Shown here: positions 7,838 to 14,066 of the stretch, piece by piece
How positions within the stretch are numbered: position 1 is the stretch's first letter
Layout: every line of letters starts with the position of its first letter
Source: CAHJXF01 sp038240015
GTDB taxonomy: Bacteria > Pseudomonadota > Gammaproteobacteria > Burkholderiales > Burkholderiaceae_D
Direction of reading: 5' to 3'
DNA length: 14,066 bases
NCBI GenBank assembly: GCA_038240015.1
Contig: JBBSEF010000076.1
Span: 1 to 14,066, forward strand
The notes under the pieces: model-generated
The model's database searches: none
Seen by the model: the letters and a program-made list of their open reading frames with translations, nothing else
Told to the model about the DNA's origin: nothing
Position numbers and translations under genes: made by a program

Positions 7838-7851
7838 TGGACAGAGCATGA
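7834..7851 (+). CDS. five-codon minigene (MMDRA) bridging cysW and cysA
   Basis: ATG ATG GAC AGA GCA TGA lies between cysW and cysA. Its first ATG (7834-7836) overlaps the cysW stop (7835-7837) as ATGA. Its stop (7849-7851) overlaps the cysA start (7848-7850), also as ATGA. A good ribosome site, AAGGAA at 7823-7828, is placed for this minigene (five bases to the ATG) but lies about 19 bases from cysA, which has only a weak GGA of its own. The peptide itself is unlikely to have a function. The arrangement suggests a translational relay that passes ribosomes from cysW to cysA and tunes ATPase output. Translation is not shown; it may be a chance by-product of compact spacing. Confidence 0.35.
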   Translation: MMDRA

Positions 7852-8954
7852 GCATCACCATCGAAAACGTCTCCAAGCGCTTCAACGATTTCGTTGCGCT
7901 CGATCACGTCGACCTCACGATCGAACCCGGCGAGCTGGTGGCCTTGCTCGGACCTTCGGGCTCGGGCAAGACCACGTTGCTGCGCGTGATCGCCGGACTC
8001 GAAGTCCCCGACGAGGGCCGCATCCTGCTCGACGCCGAGGACGCTACGGCCAAGGACGTGCGCGAACGTGCGGTCGGCTTCGTGTTCCAGCACTACGCGC
8101 TGTTTCGCCACATGACGGTATTCGAGAACGTCGCGTTCGGATTGCGCGTCAAGCCGAAGAAAGAGAGGCCGAGCGAAACCGTGATCCGCGAAAAAGTCCA
8201 CAGGCTGCTCAATCTCGTGCAGCTCGACTGGCTGGGCGATCGTTATCCGCATCAGCTTTCAGGCGGGCAGCGCCAGCGCATCGCGCTCGCGCGCGCACTG
8301 GCGATCGAGCCCAAGGTGCTGTTGCTCGACGAGCCTTTCGGTGCGCTCGATGCGAAGGTGCGCAAGGACTTGCGCCGCTGGCTGCGACGCCTGCATGACG
8401 AGATTCAACTGACCAGCGTGTTCGTCACGCACGACCAGGAAGAAGCGCTCGAAGTGTCGGACCGCGTGGTCGTGTTCGACCACGGAAAGATCGAGCAGAT
8501 CGGCGTGCCCGACGAGGTCTACGATCATCCGGCGACGCCTTTCGTGTACGGCTTTCTGGGGCACGCCAATCGCATCGCGAGCCGCGTCGATCACGGCGTC
8601 GCCACGATCGGCCGCTCGCGTATCGCAGCGCCCGAACATACTGCGGTCCACGATGCACGCGGCACCGCGTATATACGCCCGCACGATCTCGACATCGTCG
8701 ACGACGCGGCGAGCGCCGCTTTCACCGGGCGGGTCGAGCACATCGTGAAACTCGGCTCGAGCGTGCGAGTCGAACTGGTCGACCTCACCGATGACGTCGC
8801 GGATGGCAAGTTTCTCGAAGTTGAGTTGCCGCGCGAGCGCTTCGATGAACTGGACGTGACGACAGGGTCCACGATCCATCTGGCGGCGCGACGCGCACGC
8901 GTCTTCATCGAAGCTGCGGCCGAAGTGGCGACAACTGCGAAGGAATCGGCATGA
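7848..8954 (+). CDS. cysA: sulfate/thiosulfate import ATP-binding protein CysA
   Basis: This 368-residue ATPase powers the CysTW permease from the cytoplasmic side. The Walker A motif GPSGSGKT is at residues 35-42, the signature LSGGQ at 137-141, Walker B LLLDE at 158-162, and the switch histidine is H195 in FVTHDQEEA. The Q-loop VFQHYALFRHMTVFEN lies near residue 82. The C-terminal third (about 240-368) is the regulatory/TOBE-like domain usual for CysA, with AYIRPHDLDIV and a VKLGSSVRVELVDL segment. The start MSITIENVSKRFNDF is typical. The ATG at 7848 has little ribosome-site sequence of its own and overlaps the stop of a five-codon frame. The stop overlaps the rhodanese gene start by four bases (ATGA). 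Confidence 0.96.
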   Translation: MSITIENVSKRFNDFVALDHVDLTIEPGELVALLGPSGSGKTTLLRVIAGLEVPDEGRILLDAEDATAKDVRERAVGFVFQHYALFRHMTVFENVAFGLRVKPKKERPSETVIREKVHRLLNLVQLDWLGDRYPHQLSGGQRQRIALARALAIEPKVLLLDEPFGALDAKVRKDLRRWLRRLHDEIQLTSVFVTHDQEEALEVSDRVVVFDHGKIEQIGVPDEVYDHPATPFVYGFLGHANRIASRVDHGVATIGRSRIAAPEHTAVHDARGTAYIRPHDLDIVDDAASAAFTGRVEHIVKLGSSVRVELVDLTDDVADGKFLEVELPRERFDELDVTTGSTIHLAARRARVFIEAAAEVATTAKESA

Positions 8955-9433
8955 CGATCGCGCCCGTGATCCCGACTCAAGACACCGATACCCCAGCGGC
9001 CATCCTCGAACGCGCTTTTGTTCGCGCGAAACAGAAGGCCGTTCCCTACGCGGGACTGGTCACGCCGAGCGAGGCCTATGCGTTGATGCAGGCAGGCGCC
9101 GCGACGATCGTCGACGTGCGCACGCGCTTCGAGGCCGAATACGTCGGCCGCATTCCGGAAGTGCCATTGATCGAATGGAAGCCGCTCGGCGCGGCGCAAC
9201 CCAATCGGCATTTCATCGAGCAACTCGACGCGCTGCCCGACAAGCGCGAGAACCTGCTTTTTCTGTGCCGGAGCGGAGTGCGTTCGCATGCGGCGGCCGA
9301 GGCGGCGACCGAAGCTGGTCATCGTCGCGCGTTCAATATCCTCGAAGGTTTCGAAGGCGATCTCGACGGCGAGCAGCATCGCGGCACACGCGGCGGATGG
9401 CGCAACGCCGGCCTGCCCTGGATTCAGAGCTGA
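8951..9433 (+). CDS. single-domain rhodanese-like sulfurtransferase
   Basis: This 160-residue protein has one rhodanese domain. IVDVRTRFEAEYVGRIPEVP forms its first half, and the active-site loop CRSGVRS begins at C106, the cysteine that would carry a persulfide. GWRNAGLPW near the C-terminus is a common ending of this subfamily. There is no signal peptide or membrane helix, so it should be cytoplasmic. The ATG overlaps the cysA stop (ATGA), with AAGGAA (8939-8944) six bases before it, so it is the last gene of the transporter operon. A role in thiosulfate or persulfide handling fits that position, since the CysTWA importer family also takes up thiosulfate, but the substrate is inferred. In related Burkholderia, as I recall, the regulator cysB follows cysA; here it does not. 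Confidence 0.92.
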   Translation: MTIAPVIPTQDTDTPAAILERAFVRAKQKAVPYAGLVTPSEAYALMQAGAATIVDVRTRFEAEYVGRIPEVPLIEWKPLGAAQPNRHFIEQLDALPDKRENLLFLCRSGVRSHAAAEAATEAGHRRAFNILEGFEGDLDGEQHRGTRGGWRNAGLPWIQS

Positions 9434-9506
9434 GCGAGAACGCAAGGTACAAGAGCGCGGCACACCGCAAGAGGGCGAAGCGCGCAGTCCGAAATTTCGC
9501 TGGCGC

Positions 9507-9512
9507 TATACT
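9507..9512 (+). promoter_or_regulatory. candidate -10 element upstream of dsbB
   Basis: TATACT in the 164-base gap between the rhodanese gene and dsbB matches the sigma-70 -10 consensus at five of six positions and is AT-rich against its surroundings. No good -35 lies 16-18 bases upstream, so an activator or a weak promoter would be needed. The rest of the gap (9434-9597) shows no terminator with a T run and no gene. A start here would leave a leader of about 80 bases before dsbB. Confidence 0.3.
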
Positions 9513-9597
9513 TCACGCGAGCCAAACCCGTGCATCGCGCCTCGATAGCACGTGAAGGCTGCCGGATGGAAATACATTTGCAGGAAGGTCTGTGACG

Positions 9598-10116
9598 ATG
9601 CAAGCAAGACGCTTCGATACCCCAACAAAGCTCGCTCTGGCGGGCTTTCTTGTTTGTGCAGGGCTGATCGGCTTCGCGCTTTTTCTTCAATACGTGAAGG
9701 GGCTCGAGCCGTGTCCGCTCTGCATGATCGAACGGCTGTGGTTCACCGCGTTGGCCTTCGTGTTTCTGGTCGCGGTGATTCACAAGCCGTATAGCCTGGG
9801 CGTGCGCGTCTACGGCGTGCTGGCGACCGCCGCCGCTCTTGCGGGAGCGAGCTTCGCGGCGCGTCACGTGTGGCTGCAATGGCATCCGCCGGAAGTCGAA
9901 GCCTGCACGGCGGACTTGTTCTTTCAACTGCAGCGCTTCCCGTTCTTCTCGGTGATCGAGCGCGCAATGCGCGCGACCGGCGATTGCGCGAAGGTCGACT
10001 GGACTTTGCTCGGCCTGTCGATCGCCGAATGGTCGCTGTTGTGGTTCGTCGTGTTGACCGTGTTGTCGCTGGTCTATCTCACGCGCAGGCCACGCCGTCG
10101 ATCGAACTGGATGTAG
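9598..10116 (+). CDS. dsbB: disulfide bond formation protein B
   Basis: This 172-residue inner-membrane protein reoxidises periplasmic DsbA and passes the electrons to quinone. Four membrane segments are visible, near residues 12-33, 45-62, 69-88 and 140-163. The first periplasmic loop carries C39-P-L-C42, and the second carries C103 (EACTAD) and C130 (GDCAKVDW). These positions closely match the four essential cysteines of E. coli DsbB (41, 44, 104, 130), so the enzyme should be active. I chose the ATG at 9598 because AGGAAGG (9582-9588) lies nine bases upstream. An in-frame GTG at 9592 would be only three bases from it. greB follows after 15 bases, so the two may be cotranscribed. The link to the sulfur genes upstream is thematic only. 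Confidence 0.95.
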   Translation: MQARRFDTPTKLALAGFLVCAGLIGFALFLQYVKGLEPCPLCMIERLWFTALAFVFLVAVIHKPYSLGVRVYGVLATAAALAGASFAARHVWLQWHPPEVEACTADLFFQLQRFPFFSVIERAMRATGDCAKVDWTLLGLSIAEWSLLWFVVLTVLSLVYLTRRPRRRSNWM

Positions 10117-10131
10117 TCGAAGAGGCGAGAC

Positions 10132-10701
10132 GTGAACAAGGCCTTCGTCAAGGGGAGCGAAAACGACGACTACGAGTCGGACGGCGAAATCGCATCGCCG
10201 CTGCCCCCGGGCATGAAGAACTACATCTCGCCCGCGGGCTATCGGCGCCTGAAGGACGAGATGATTCACCTGCTCGATGTCGATCGGCCCGAAGTGGTCC
10301 GCACGGTTTCATGGGCCGCATCGAACGGCGATCGTTCCGAGAACGGCGACTACATCTATGGAAAGAAGCGGCTGCGCGAGATCGATCGACGCATCCGCTT
10401 TCTCACGCGTCGCCTCGATATCGCCGAAGTCGTCGATGCGTCCGAACACGATGGCTCGGATCAGATCTTCTTCGGCGCCAGCGTCGATTACATCGTCGAT
10501 GGAGGCGATACGCGCACCATCACGATCGTCGGTGTCGATGAGGCCGAACCGCTCGCCGGCAAGGTGAGCTGGGTCGCGCCGATCGCGCGTGGCTTGCTCA
10601 AGGCGCGCAAAGGCGACACCGTGACCTTGCGCACGCCGGGAGGCGCGGAACAAATCGAGATCGTCGACGTGCGTTATCCAACCGCTGAACAGGCTAGCTA
10701 G
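10132..10701 (+). CDS. greB: transcript cleavage factor GreB
   Basis: A 189-residue Gre factor that stimulates cleavage of backtracked RNA by RNA polymerase. After a roughly 30-residue flexible acidic N-terminus, MKNYISPAGYRRLKDEM starts the coiled-coil domain. The tip carries the catalytic acidic pair in the NGDRSENGDYIYGKKRLRE region (about 64-82). IRFLTRRLDIAEVVD completes the return helix, and the C-terminal FKBP-like domain holds VDEAEPLAGKVSWVAPIARG. The YIYGKKRLREIDRRIRFL sequence is typical of GreB rather than GreA. The GTG start has AGAGG (10121-10125) six bases upstream. The final codons and the stop lie in a GCTA tandem repeat. It converges on spoT with 28 bases between stops. Confidence 0.94.
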   Translation: MNKAFVKGSENDDYESDGEIASPLPPGMKNYISPAGYRRLKDEMIHLLDVDRPEVVRTVSWAASNGDRSENGDYIYGKKRLREIDRRIRFLTRRLDIAEVVDASEHDGSDQIFFGASVDYIVDGGDTRTITIVGVDEAEPLAGKVSWVAPIARGLLKARKGDTVTLRTPGGAEQIEIVDVRYPTAEQAS

Positions 10702-10707
10702 CTAGCT
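10693..10707. repeat. GCTA short tandem repeat spanning the greB stop codon
   Basis: GCTAGCTAGCTAGCT is 3.75 copies of the palindromic tetranucleotide GCTA. The greB stop TAG (10699-10701) is one of the repeat units. CTAG is usually rare in bacterial genomes, so three copies in a row are notable. The run is self-complementary and could fold into a small hairpin at the greB 3' end, but no T run follows on either strand. Gain or loss of one unit would move the stop. Confidence 0.7.
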
Positions 10708-10719
10708 CATTCTCCGGCT

Positions 10720-10732
10720 TGACCGCAGGTCA
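10720..10732. other. small hairpin in the greB/spoT convergent junction
   Basis: TGACC, GCA, GGTCA form a five-base-pair inverted repeat with a three-base loop; its right arm ends in the spoT stop codon. It is the best candidate for a shared 3' structure in the 28-base gap. It is short and lacks a proper T tract, so a real terminator is doubtful. Confidence 0.25.
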
Positions 10733-13051
10733 GTTCTTCACCCGTGCAACGCGCACCGCTTCGGGCAGTCGCCGCAAACGGCGCATGACTCTTGCGAGAT
10801 GCGCGCGGTCGGTCACCTGGATCAGCAGATGAATCAAGGTGATCTCTTCGGCTTCGTCATCCATCGAGACGTGCGCGAGGTTCGCGCCCGCTTCGGAAAT
10901 TTCCACCGCGGCGCGCGCGAGCACGCCGCGCTCGTTCTTGAGCGACAGGTCGAGCTTGAGGTTGAACAGGCGAGCGCCATCGCTGTCGCCGGCCTTCTCC
11001 CACTGCGCGTCGATCCAGCGATCGGGGTCGCGCGTTTTCTGACGCGCGGGAGTCGGGCAGTCGGTGGTGTGCACCACGAGTCCGTGACCGCGCTGGATGT
11101 GGCCGAAGATCGAATCGCCGGGAATCGGACAGCAACAGCGCGCCAGCGTGACCGACACGCCGTCGGCGCCGCTGATCACGACCGGCATCACCGGCGTCTT
11201 GCCTGCCGTTGCGCCTTCGCCCTCATGGGTGGACGACGCGAGCACCAGCCGGCGCGCGACCACGCCGGGAAGGCGGCGACCCAGGCCGATGTCGGCGAGC
11301 AAGTCGTCGCGACTCTTCGCGCCGCTCTCGTACTCGACTCGTTGCCATTCCGCGTCGGGCAAATCGGCGTAGTTGCGATCGATCTGCTGCAAGGACTGGT
11401 CGAGCAGCCGCCGTCCGAGCTCGACCGACTCCTCGTACTTCATGGTCTTCAGGTAGTGCCTGATCTCGGAGCGCGCGCGTCCGGTGCGCGCGAAGTTGAG
11501 CCAGTTGGGATTGGGGCGCGACTCCGGCGACGTGACGACTTCCACCACATCGCCCGACTGCAGTTCGGTGCGCAGCGGCGAGAGCTCACCATTGATGCGC
11601 GCCGCGATGCACGCATTGCCGATGTCGGTGTGGATCTGATACGCGAAATCCACCGGCGTCGAGCCGCGCGGCAGGCTGATGATCTTCGACATCGGCGTGA
11701 ACACATAAACGGTCTCGGGGAACAGATCGACCTTGATGTGCTCGAGGAATTCGGCCGCATCTCCGGTCTGGCTCTGAATGTCCAGCAGCGATTGCAGCCA
11801 TTGATGCGTATGCGGCTGCACGTCCCGCTGTGAATCCGATAGCTCGCTGCTGTTCTTGTAGAGCCAGTGCGATGCGACGCCCGACTCGGCCACGCGATGC
11901 ATGTCCTGCGTGCGAATCTGGAATTCGACCGGCGTGCCGAAGGGCCCGAGCACGGTCGTGTGCAGCGATTGATAGCCGTTGACCTTGGGGATCGCGATGT
12001 AATCCTTGAACTTCGACGCCACCGGTTTGAACAAGGCGTGAAGCGCGCCGAGCGTCAGATAACACGACGCATGATCGGGAACGACCACCCGAAAGCCGTA
12101 CACATCGAGCACCTGCGAGAAAGACAGCTTCTTCTCGCTCATCTTCAGATACACGCCATACATGGTCTTCTCGCGACCATAGACCTCGGCGCTGATGCCG
12201 GCAGCGGGCAACGCGCCGCGCACCGCCTCGAGCGTCTTGCCGACGACTTCGCGTCGATTGCCGCGCGCAGCCAGGATGGCCTTCTTCAATACCGCGAAGC
12301 GCCGCGGGTAGAGATGCATGAACGACAGGTCCTGCAGATCGCGATAGATCGTGTTCAGGCCGAGCCGATGTGCGATCGGCGTGTAGATGTCGAGCGACTC
12401 ACGCGCAATGCGCCGACGCCTGTCGGGCGCGAGCGCGCCGAGCGTGCGCATGTTGTGCAGCCGATCGGCGAGCTTGATGAGAATGATGCGCACGTCGCGC
12501 GCCATGGCCAGAAGCATTTTGCGAAAGTTCTCGGCCTGCGCTTCCTGGCTGTCGCGAAACTGAAGGCGATCGAGCTTCGAGAGACCATCGACCAGCTCGG
12601 CCACCTGCGGGCCGAAACGATCGAGCAATACTTCCTTGGCGATGCCCTGGTCCTCGATCACGTCGTGCAACAGCGCGGCCATGATCGCGTTCGCGTCGAG
12701 CTTCATGCCCGCGCAAATCTCGGCGACGGCGATCGGATGCGAGATGTACGCGTCGCCGCTCGAACGAAATTGTCCGAGGTGCGCGTCATCGGAAAAACGG
12801 TACGCGTCCTTGATGCGCTTGATGTCCGCTTCGCCCAGATAGGCGGACAGCATCTCGGTCAGCGGGGCGAGGCTGACGACCCGGGAAGGTTTTGCCGGCG
12901 ACGGCGGCAGGTGAGCGATGACCAGCGGCGAATGGGCCGCGTCGAAACCGACGCCGCCGAGTTCAGCGACATCGGCGGCCGAGAAACCTTCGCGCCTGCG
13001 CCTGAAGTTGATCAGCCGCGCGACCGAGTCGAGAGCGGTGGAGAGGCTCAT
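10730..13051 (-). CDS. spoT: bifunctional (p)ppGpp synthetase/hydrolase SpoT/Rel
   Basis: This enzyme makes and degrades the alarmone (p)ppGpp. From the ATG at 13051 it has 773 residues. The HD hydrolase domain keeps its metal-site motifs: ISHP (H105), LLHDVIED (H129-D130, D134) and LADRLHN (194-200). The synthetase domain has GREKTMYGVYLKM (from 292), LDVYGFRVVV, YIAIPKVNGYQSLHTTV (from 351) and EFQIRT (376-381). TGS follows (about 448-510), then a cysteine-rich RCCCPIPGD (C639-C641) with C665, and a C-terminal ACT domain from about 696. Both catalytic domains look intact, so a bifunctional enzyme rather than monofunctional RelA is expected. A TTG at 13111 would add 20 residues and bring the start to six bases from rpoZ. 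Neither start has a clear ribosome site. About 60 residues precede the usual SpoT core. Confidence 0.93.
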   Translation of the reverse strand: MSLSTALDSVARLINFRRRREGFSAADVAELGGVGFDAAHSPLVIAHLPPSPAKPSRVVSLAPLTEMLSAYLGEADIKRIKDAYRFSDDAHLGQFRSSGDAYISHPIAVAEICAGMKLDANAIMAALLHDVIEDQGIAKEVLLDRFGPQVAELVDGLSKLDRLQFRDSQEAQAENFRKMLLAMARDVRIILIKLADRLHNMRTLGALAPDRRRRIARESLDIYTPIAHRLGLNTIYRDLQDLSFMHLYPRRFAVLKKAILAARGNRREVVGKTLEAVRGALPAAGISAEVYGREKTMYGVYLKMSEKKLSFSQVLDVYGFRVVVPDHASCYLTLGALHALFKPVASKFKDYIAIPKVNGYQSLHTTVLGPFGTPVEFQIRTQDMHRVAESGVASHWLYKNSSELSDSQRDVQPHTHQWLQSLLDIQSQTGDAAEFLEHIKVDLFPETVYVFTPMSKIISLPRGSTPVDFAYQIHTDIGNACIAARINGELSPLRTELQSGDVVEVVTSPESRPNPNWLNFARTGRARSEIRHYLKTMKYEESVELGRRLLDQSLQQIDRNYADLPDAEWQRVEYESGAKSRDDLLADIGLGRRLPGVVARRLVLASSTHEGEGATAGKTPVMPVVISGADGVSVTLARCCCPIPGDSIFGHIQRGHGLVVHTTDCPTPARQKTRDPDRWIDAQWEKAGDSDGARLFNLKLDLSLKNERGVLARAAVEISEAGANLAHVSMDDEAEEITLIHLLIQVTDRAHLARVMRRLRRLPEAVRVARVKN

Positions 13052-13117
13052 CGCGAAGCGGTGTGGAGGCGCGGCTCTGTGTGCTTCCAGTATCGAACGA
13101 ACGGGAAACAATAGCCG

Positions 13118-13321
13118 TTACGTGGGGACCTTCTTCAACATCTCGATGCCCACCTTGCCCTCCGCGATTTCGCGTAGCGCGGTGACGGTCGGCTTGTCGC
13201 GGCTTTCGATCTTGGGGGTGTGGCCTTGCGCAAGCTGACGTGCGCGATAGGTCGCAGCGAGCGTGAGCTGGAAGCGGTTCGGAATTTGCTTCAGACAATC
13301 TTCTACGGTGATACGAGCCAT
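13118..13321 (-). CDS. rpoZ: DNA-directed RNA polymerase omega subunit
   Basis: A 67-residue omega subunit, which helps assemble RNA polymerase and forms part of a ppGpp site in proteobacteria. The start MARITVEDCLKQIPNRFQLT and the segment RARQLAQG are diagnostic, and the length equals that usual in betaproteobacteria. The ATG at 13321 is set by GGAGAA a few bases upstream; the frame stays open further upstream only by chance. It lies between gmk and spoT, the common proteobacterial order, and is probably cotranscribed with spoT. Its 151-base upstream gap holds inverted repeats and a possible -10 described separately. Confidence 0.96.
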   Translation of the reverse strand: MARITVEDCLKQIPNRFQLTLAATYRARQLAQGHTPKIESRDKPTVTALREIAEGKVGIEMLKKVPT

Positions 13322-13345
13322 GCAATTCTCCAGCGAGGGAAGGGA

Positions 13346-13367
13346 GCGCGAGCCTGACTGCTCGCGC
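13346..13367 (-). promoter_or_regulatory. eight-base-pair hairpin in the rpoZ leader
   Basis: Read on the minus strand, GCGCGAGC, six loop bases (AGTCAG) and GCTCGCGC form a perfect eight-base-pair stem about 25 bases before the rpoZ start. It lies between the possible -10 (13370-13375) and the ribosome site. The sequence after it is C-rich without a T run, so it is not a standard terminator. If transcribed from gmk it could protect a processed 5' end or slow translation; that is inference. Confidence 0.4.
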
Positions 13368-13369
13368 GG

Positions 13370-13399
13370 TCTATACGGATTGCGCGCATTGCACGTGCA
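13370..13399 (-). promoter_or_regulatory. possible rpoZ promoter with a palindromic site
   Basis: On the minus strand TATAGA (13370-13375) could be a -10 element; the hexamer 17-18 bases upstream is a poor -35. Overlapping that -35 position is a perfect ten-base palindrome, TGCACGTGCA (13390-13399), with a CACGTG core. A regulator bound there would cover the -35. No known regulator is assigned, and either element could be coincidental. Confidence 0.25.
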
Positions 13400-13439
13400 G
13401 ACCACGAGCGATTGATAAATGGATCGCGACGAAGCTGCG

Positions 13440-13459
13440 GTCGGCCACCGAAAGCCGAC
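13440..13459 (-). other. hairpin just after gmk
   Basis: On the minus strand GTCGGC, eight loop bases and GCCGAC form a six-base-pair hairpin beginning 14 bases after the gmk stop. No T run follows, so efficient termination is not supported. It may weaken read-through from gmk into rpoZ. Confidence 0.25.
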
Positions 13460-13472
13460 GTCGTCGCGACTT

Positions 13473-14066
13473 TCAGTCGATGTGGATGCCCAATTGCCCG
13501 AACAATTCGGCATGCCGAAGAGCCTGCAAGGCAAAGCGCAGGCGAGCGGCTTGCACGATGCTTTTCAGGTGTCCGGAGGCTTCTGCAAAGTCTTGATTGA
13601 TAATAACATAATCGAATTCGCTGGCGTGCGCTATCTCGCCTCCGGCAGCCAACAGGCGCCGTGTGATGACGACCGGCTCGTCCTGGCCGCGGCGACGAAG
13701 GCGCGCCTCGAGAGCCTCGATCGAAGGCGGCAGTATGAAAATACCGACCGCGTCGGGAAAGCGCCGCTTGATTTGTTGAGCGCCTTGCCAATCGATTTCG
13801 AGAAGCACGTCGTCGCCCGCGGCGATGTGCGCTTCGATCCAGCGCGCCGAGGTTCCGTACCAATGTCCATGCACTTCCGCCGATTCGATGAACTCGCCCG
13901 CAGTCCGCATGCGCTCGAACTGTGTGACGTCGATGAAATGGTATTCGCGGCCGTCGGCTTCGCCCGCACGCGCCGCGCGCGTCGTGCACGAGATCGACAG
14001 CTTGATGGTGGAGTCGGCGGCGAGCAACGCGTTCACGAGCGTTGATTTGCCCGCACCCGACGGCGC
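13473..14066 (-). CDS. gmk: guanylate kinase (5' end beyond window)
   Basis: This enzyme phosphorylates GMP to GDP with ATP. The 197 codons inside the window begin in the P-loop APSGAGKSTLV, read from 14066 with no stop, so only a few N-terminal residues are missing. The GMP-binding segment CTTRAARAGEADGREYHF, then FIESAEVHGHWYGTS, LLEIDWQGAQQIKRRFP and the lid region RLRRRGQDEP follow in the usual order. The GTG at 14036 lies after the P-loop and is not the start. The protein ends GIHID. It is the first gene of the minus-strand gmk-rpoZ-spoT group, which joins GTP supply, RNA polymerase and (p)ppGpp metabolism. Confidence 0.95.
   Translation of the reverse strand, partial: APSGAGKSTLVNALLAADSTIKLSISCTTRAARAGEADGREYHFIDVTQFERMRTAGEFIESAEVHGHWYGTSARWIEAHIAAGDDVLLEIDWQGAQQIKRRFPDAVGIFILPPSIEALEARLRRRGQDEPVVITRRLLAAGGEIAHASEFDYVIINQDFAEASGHLKSIVQAARLRFALQALRHAELFGQLGIHID

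Noticed and set aside
9592..9594. GTG at 9592 as the dsbB start.
   Set aside because: Only three bases from the AGGAAGG ribosome site, whereas the ATG at 9598 is at normal spacing.
9424..10269. A 281-codon minus-strand frame covering the dsbB upstream gap, dsbB and part of greB.
   Set aside because: Antisense to two genes with clear motifs; rich in Arg, Gln and His as expected of a shadow frame.
11867..13114. A 415-codon open frame on the plus strand opposite spoT.
   Set aside because: It is a mirror of a GC-rich gene with clear SpoT domains; the translation has no recognisable domain and a composition typical of antisense frames.
14036..14038. GTG (minus strand, 14036) as the gmk start.
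   Set aside because: The P-loop APSGAGKSTLV is encoded upstream to the window edge, so the real start is outside.
1..14066. Mobile element, CRISPR array, tRNA or defence system.
   Set aside because: No regularly spaced repeats, transposase or integrase motifs or tRNA-like folds were seen; the genes are core functions and codon use looks uniform.

Overview
The window is GC-rich, gene-dense chromosomal DNA of a betaproteobacterium, most likely of the order Burkholderiales. The evidence is the gene order cysI-DUF934-cysH-cysD-cysN-cobA, a 67-residue RpoZ, and the arrangement gmk-rpoZ-spoT converging on greB. These are inferred from recalled gene neighbourhoods, not from a search. I see no mobile element, tRNA, rRNA, CRISPR array or prophage.

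Region 1 (1-4953, plus strand) is the assimilatory sulfate reduction cluster: the 3' end of a sulfite reductase gene (cysI type), a DUF934 gene, cysH (APS reductase), cysD and cysN (ATP sulfurylase) and cobA (the SAM-dependent methyltransferase of siroheme synthesis). Genes overlap or sit 1-8 bases apart. CysH carries the cysteine set of the iron-sulfur APS reductases and no cysC is present. This implies sulfate -> APS -> sulfite -> sulfide without PAPS.

Region 2 (5086-9433, plus strand) is the sulfate ABC transporter (sbp, cysT, cysW, cysA) followed by a single-domain rhodanese gene. Only a 132-base gap separates it from region 1, so import, activation, reduction and the siroheme cofactor step are encoded in one unidirectional run. 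The cysW-cysA junction holds a five-codon reading frame whose start overlaps the cysW stop and whose stop overlaps the cysA start.

Region 3 (9598-10701, plus strand) holds dsbB (disulfide bond formation) and greB (transcript cleavage factor), 15 bases apart. Region 4 (10730-14066, minus strand) holds spoT/rel ((p)ppGpp synthetase/hydrolase), rpoZ (RNA polymerase omega) and gmk (guanylate kinase, cut by the window end). It converges on greB with only 28 bases between.

I find no clearly new system; these are core metabolic and regulatory genes. The points most worth a second look are the minigene relay at cysW/cysA, the DUF934 gene coupled to its neighbours on both sides, an Asp-rich insertion in CysH, the rhodanese gene at the end of the transporter operon, and inverted repeats in the rpoZ leader. 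No stretch longer than about 170 bases lacks a gene.
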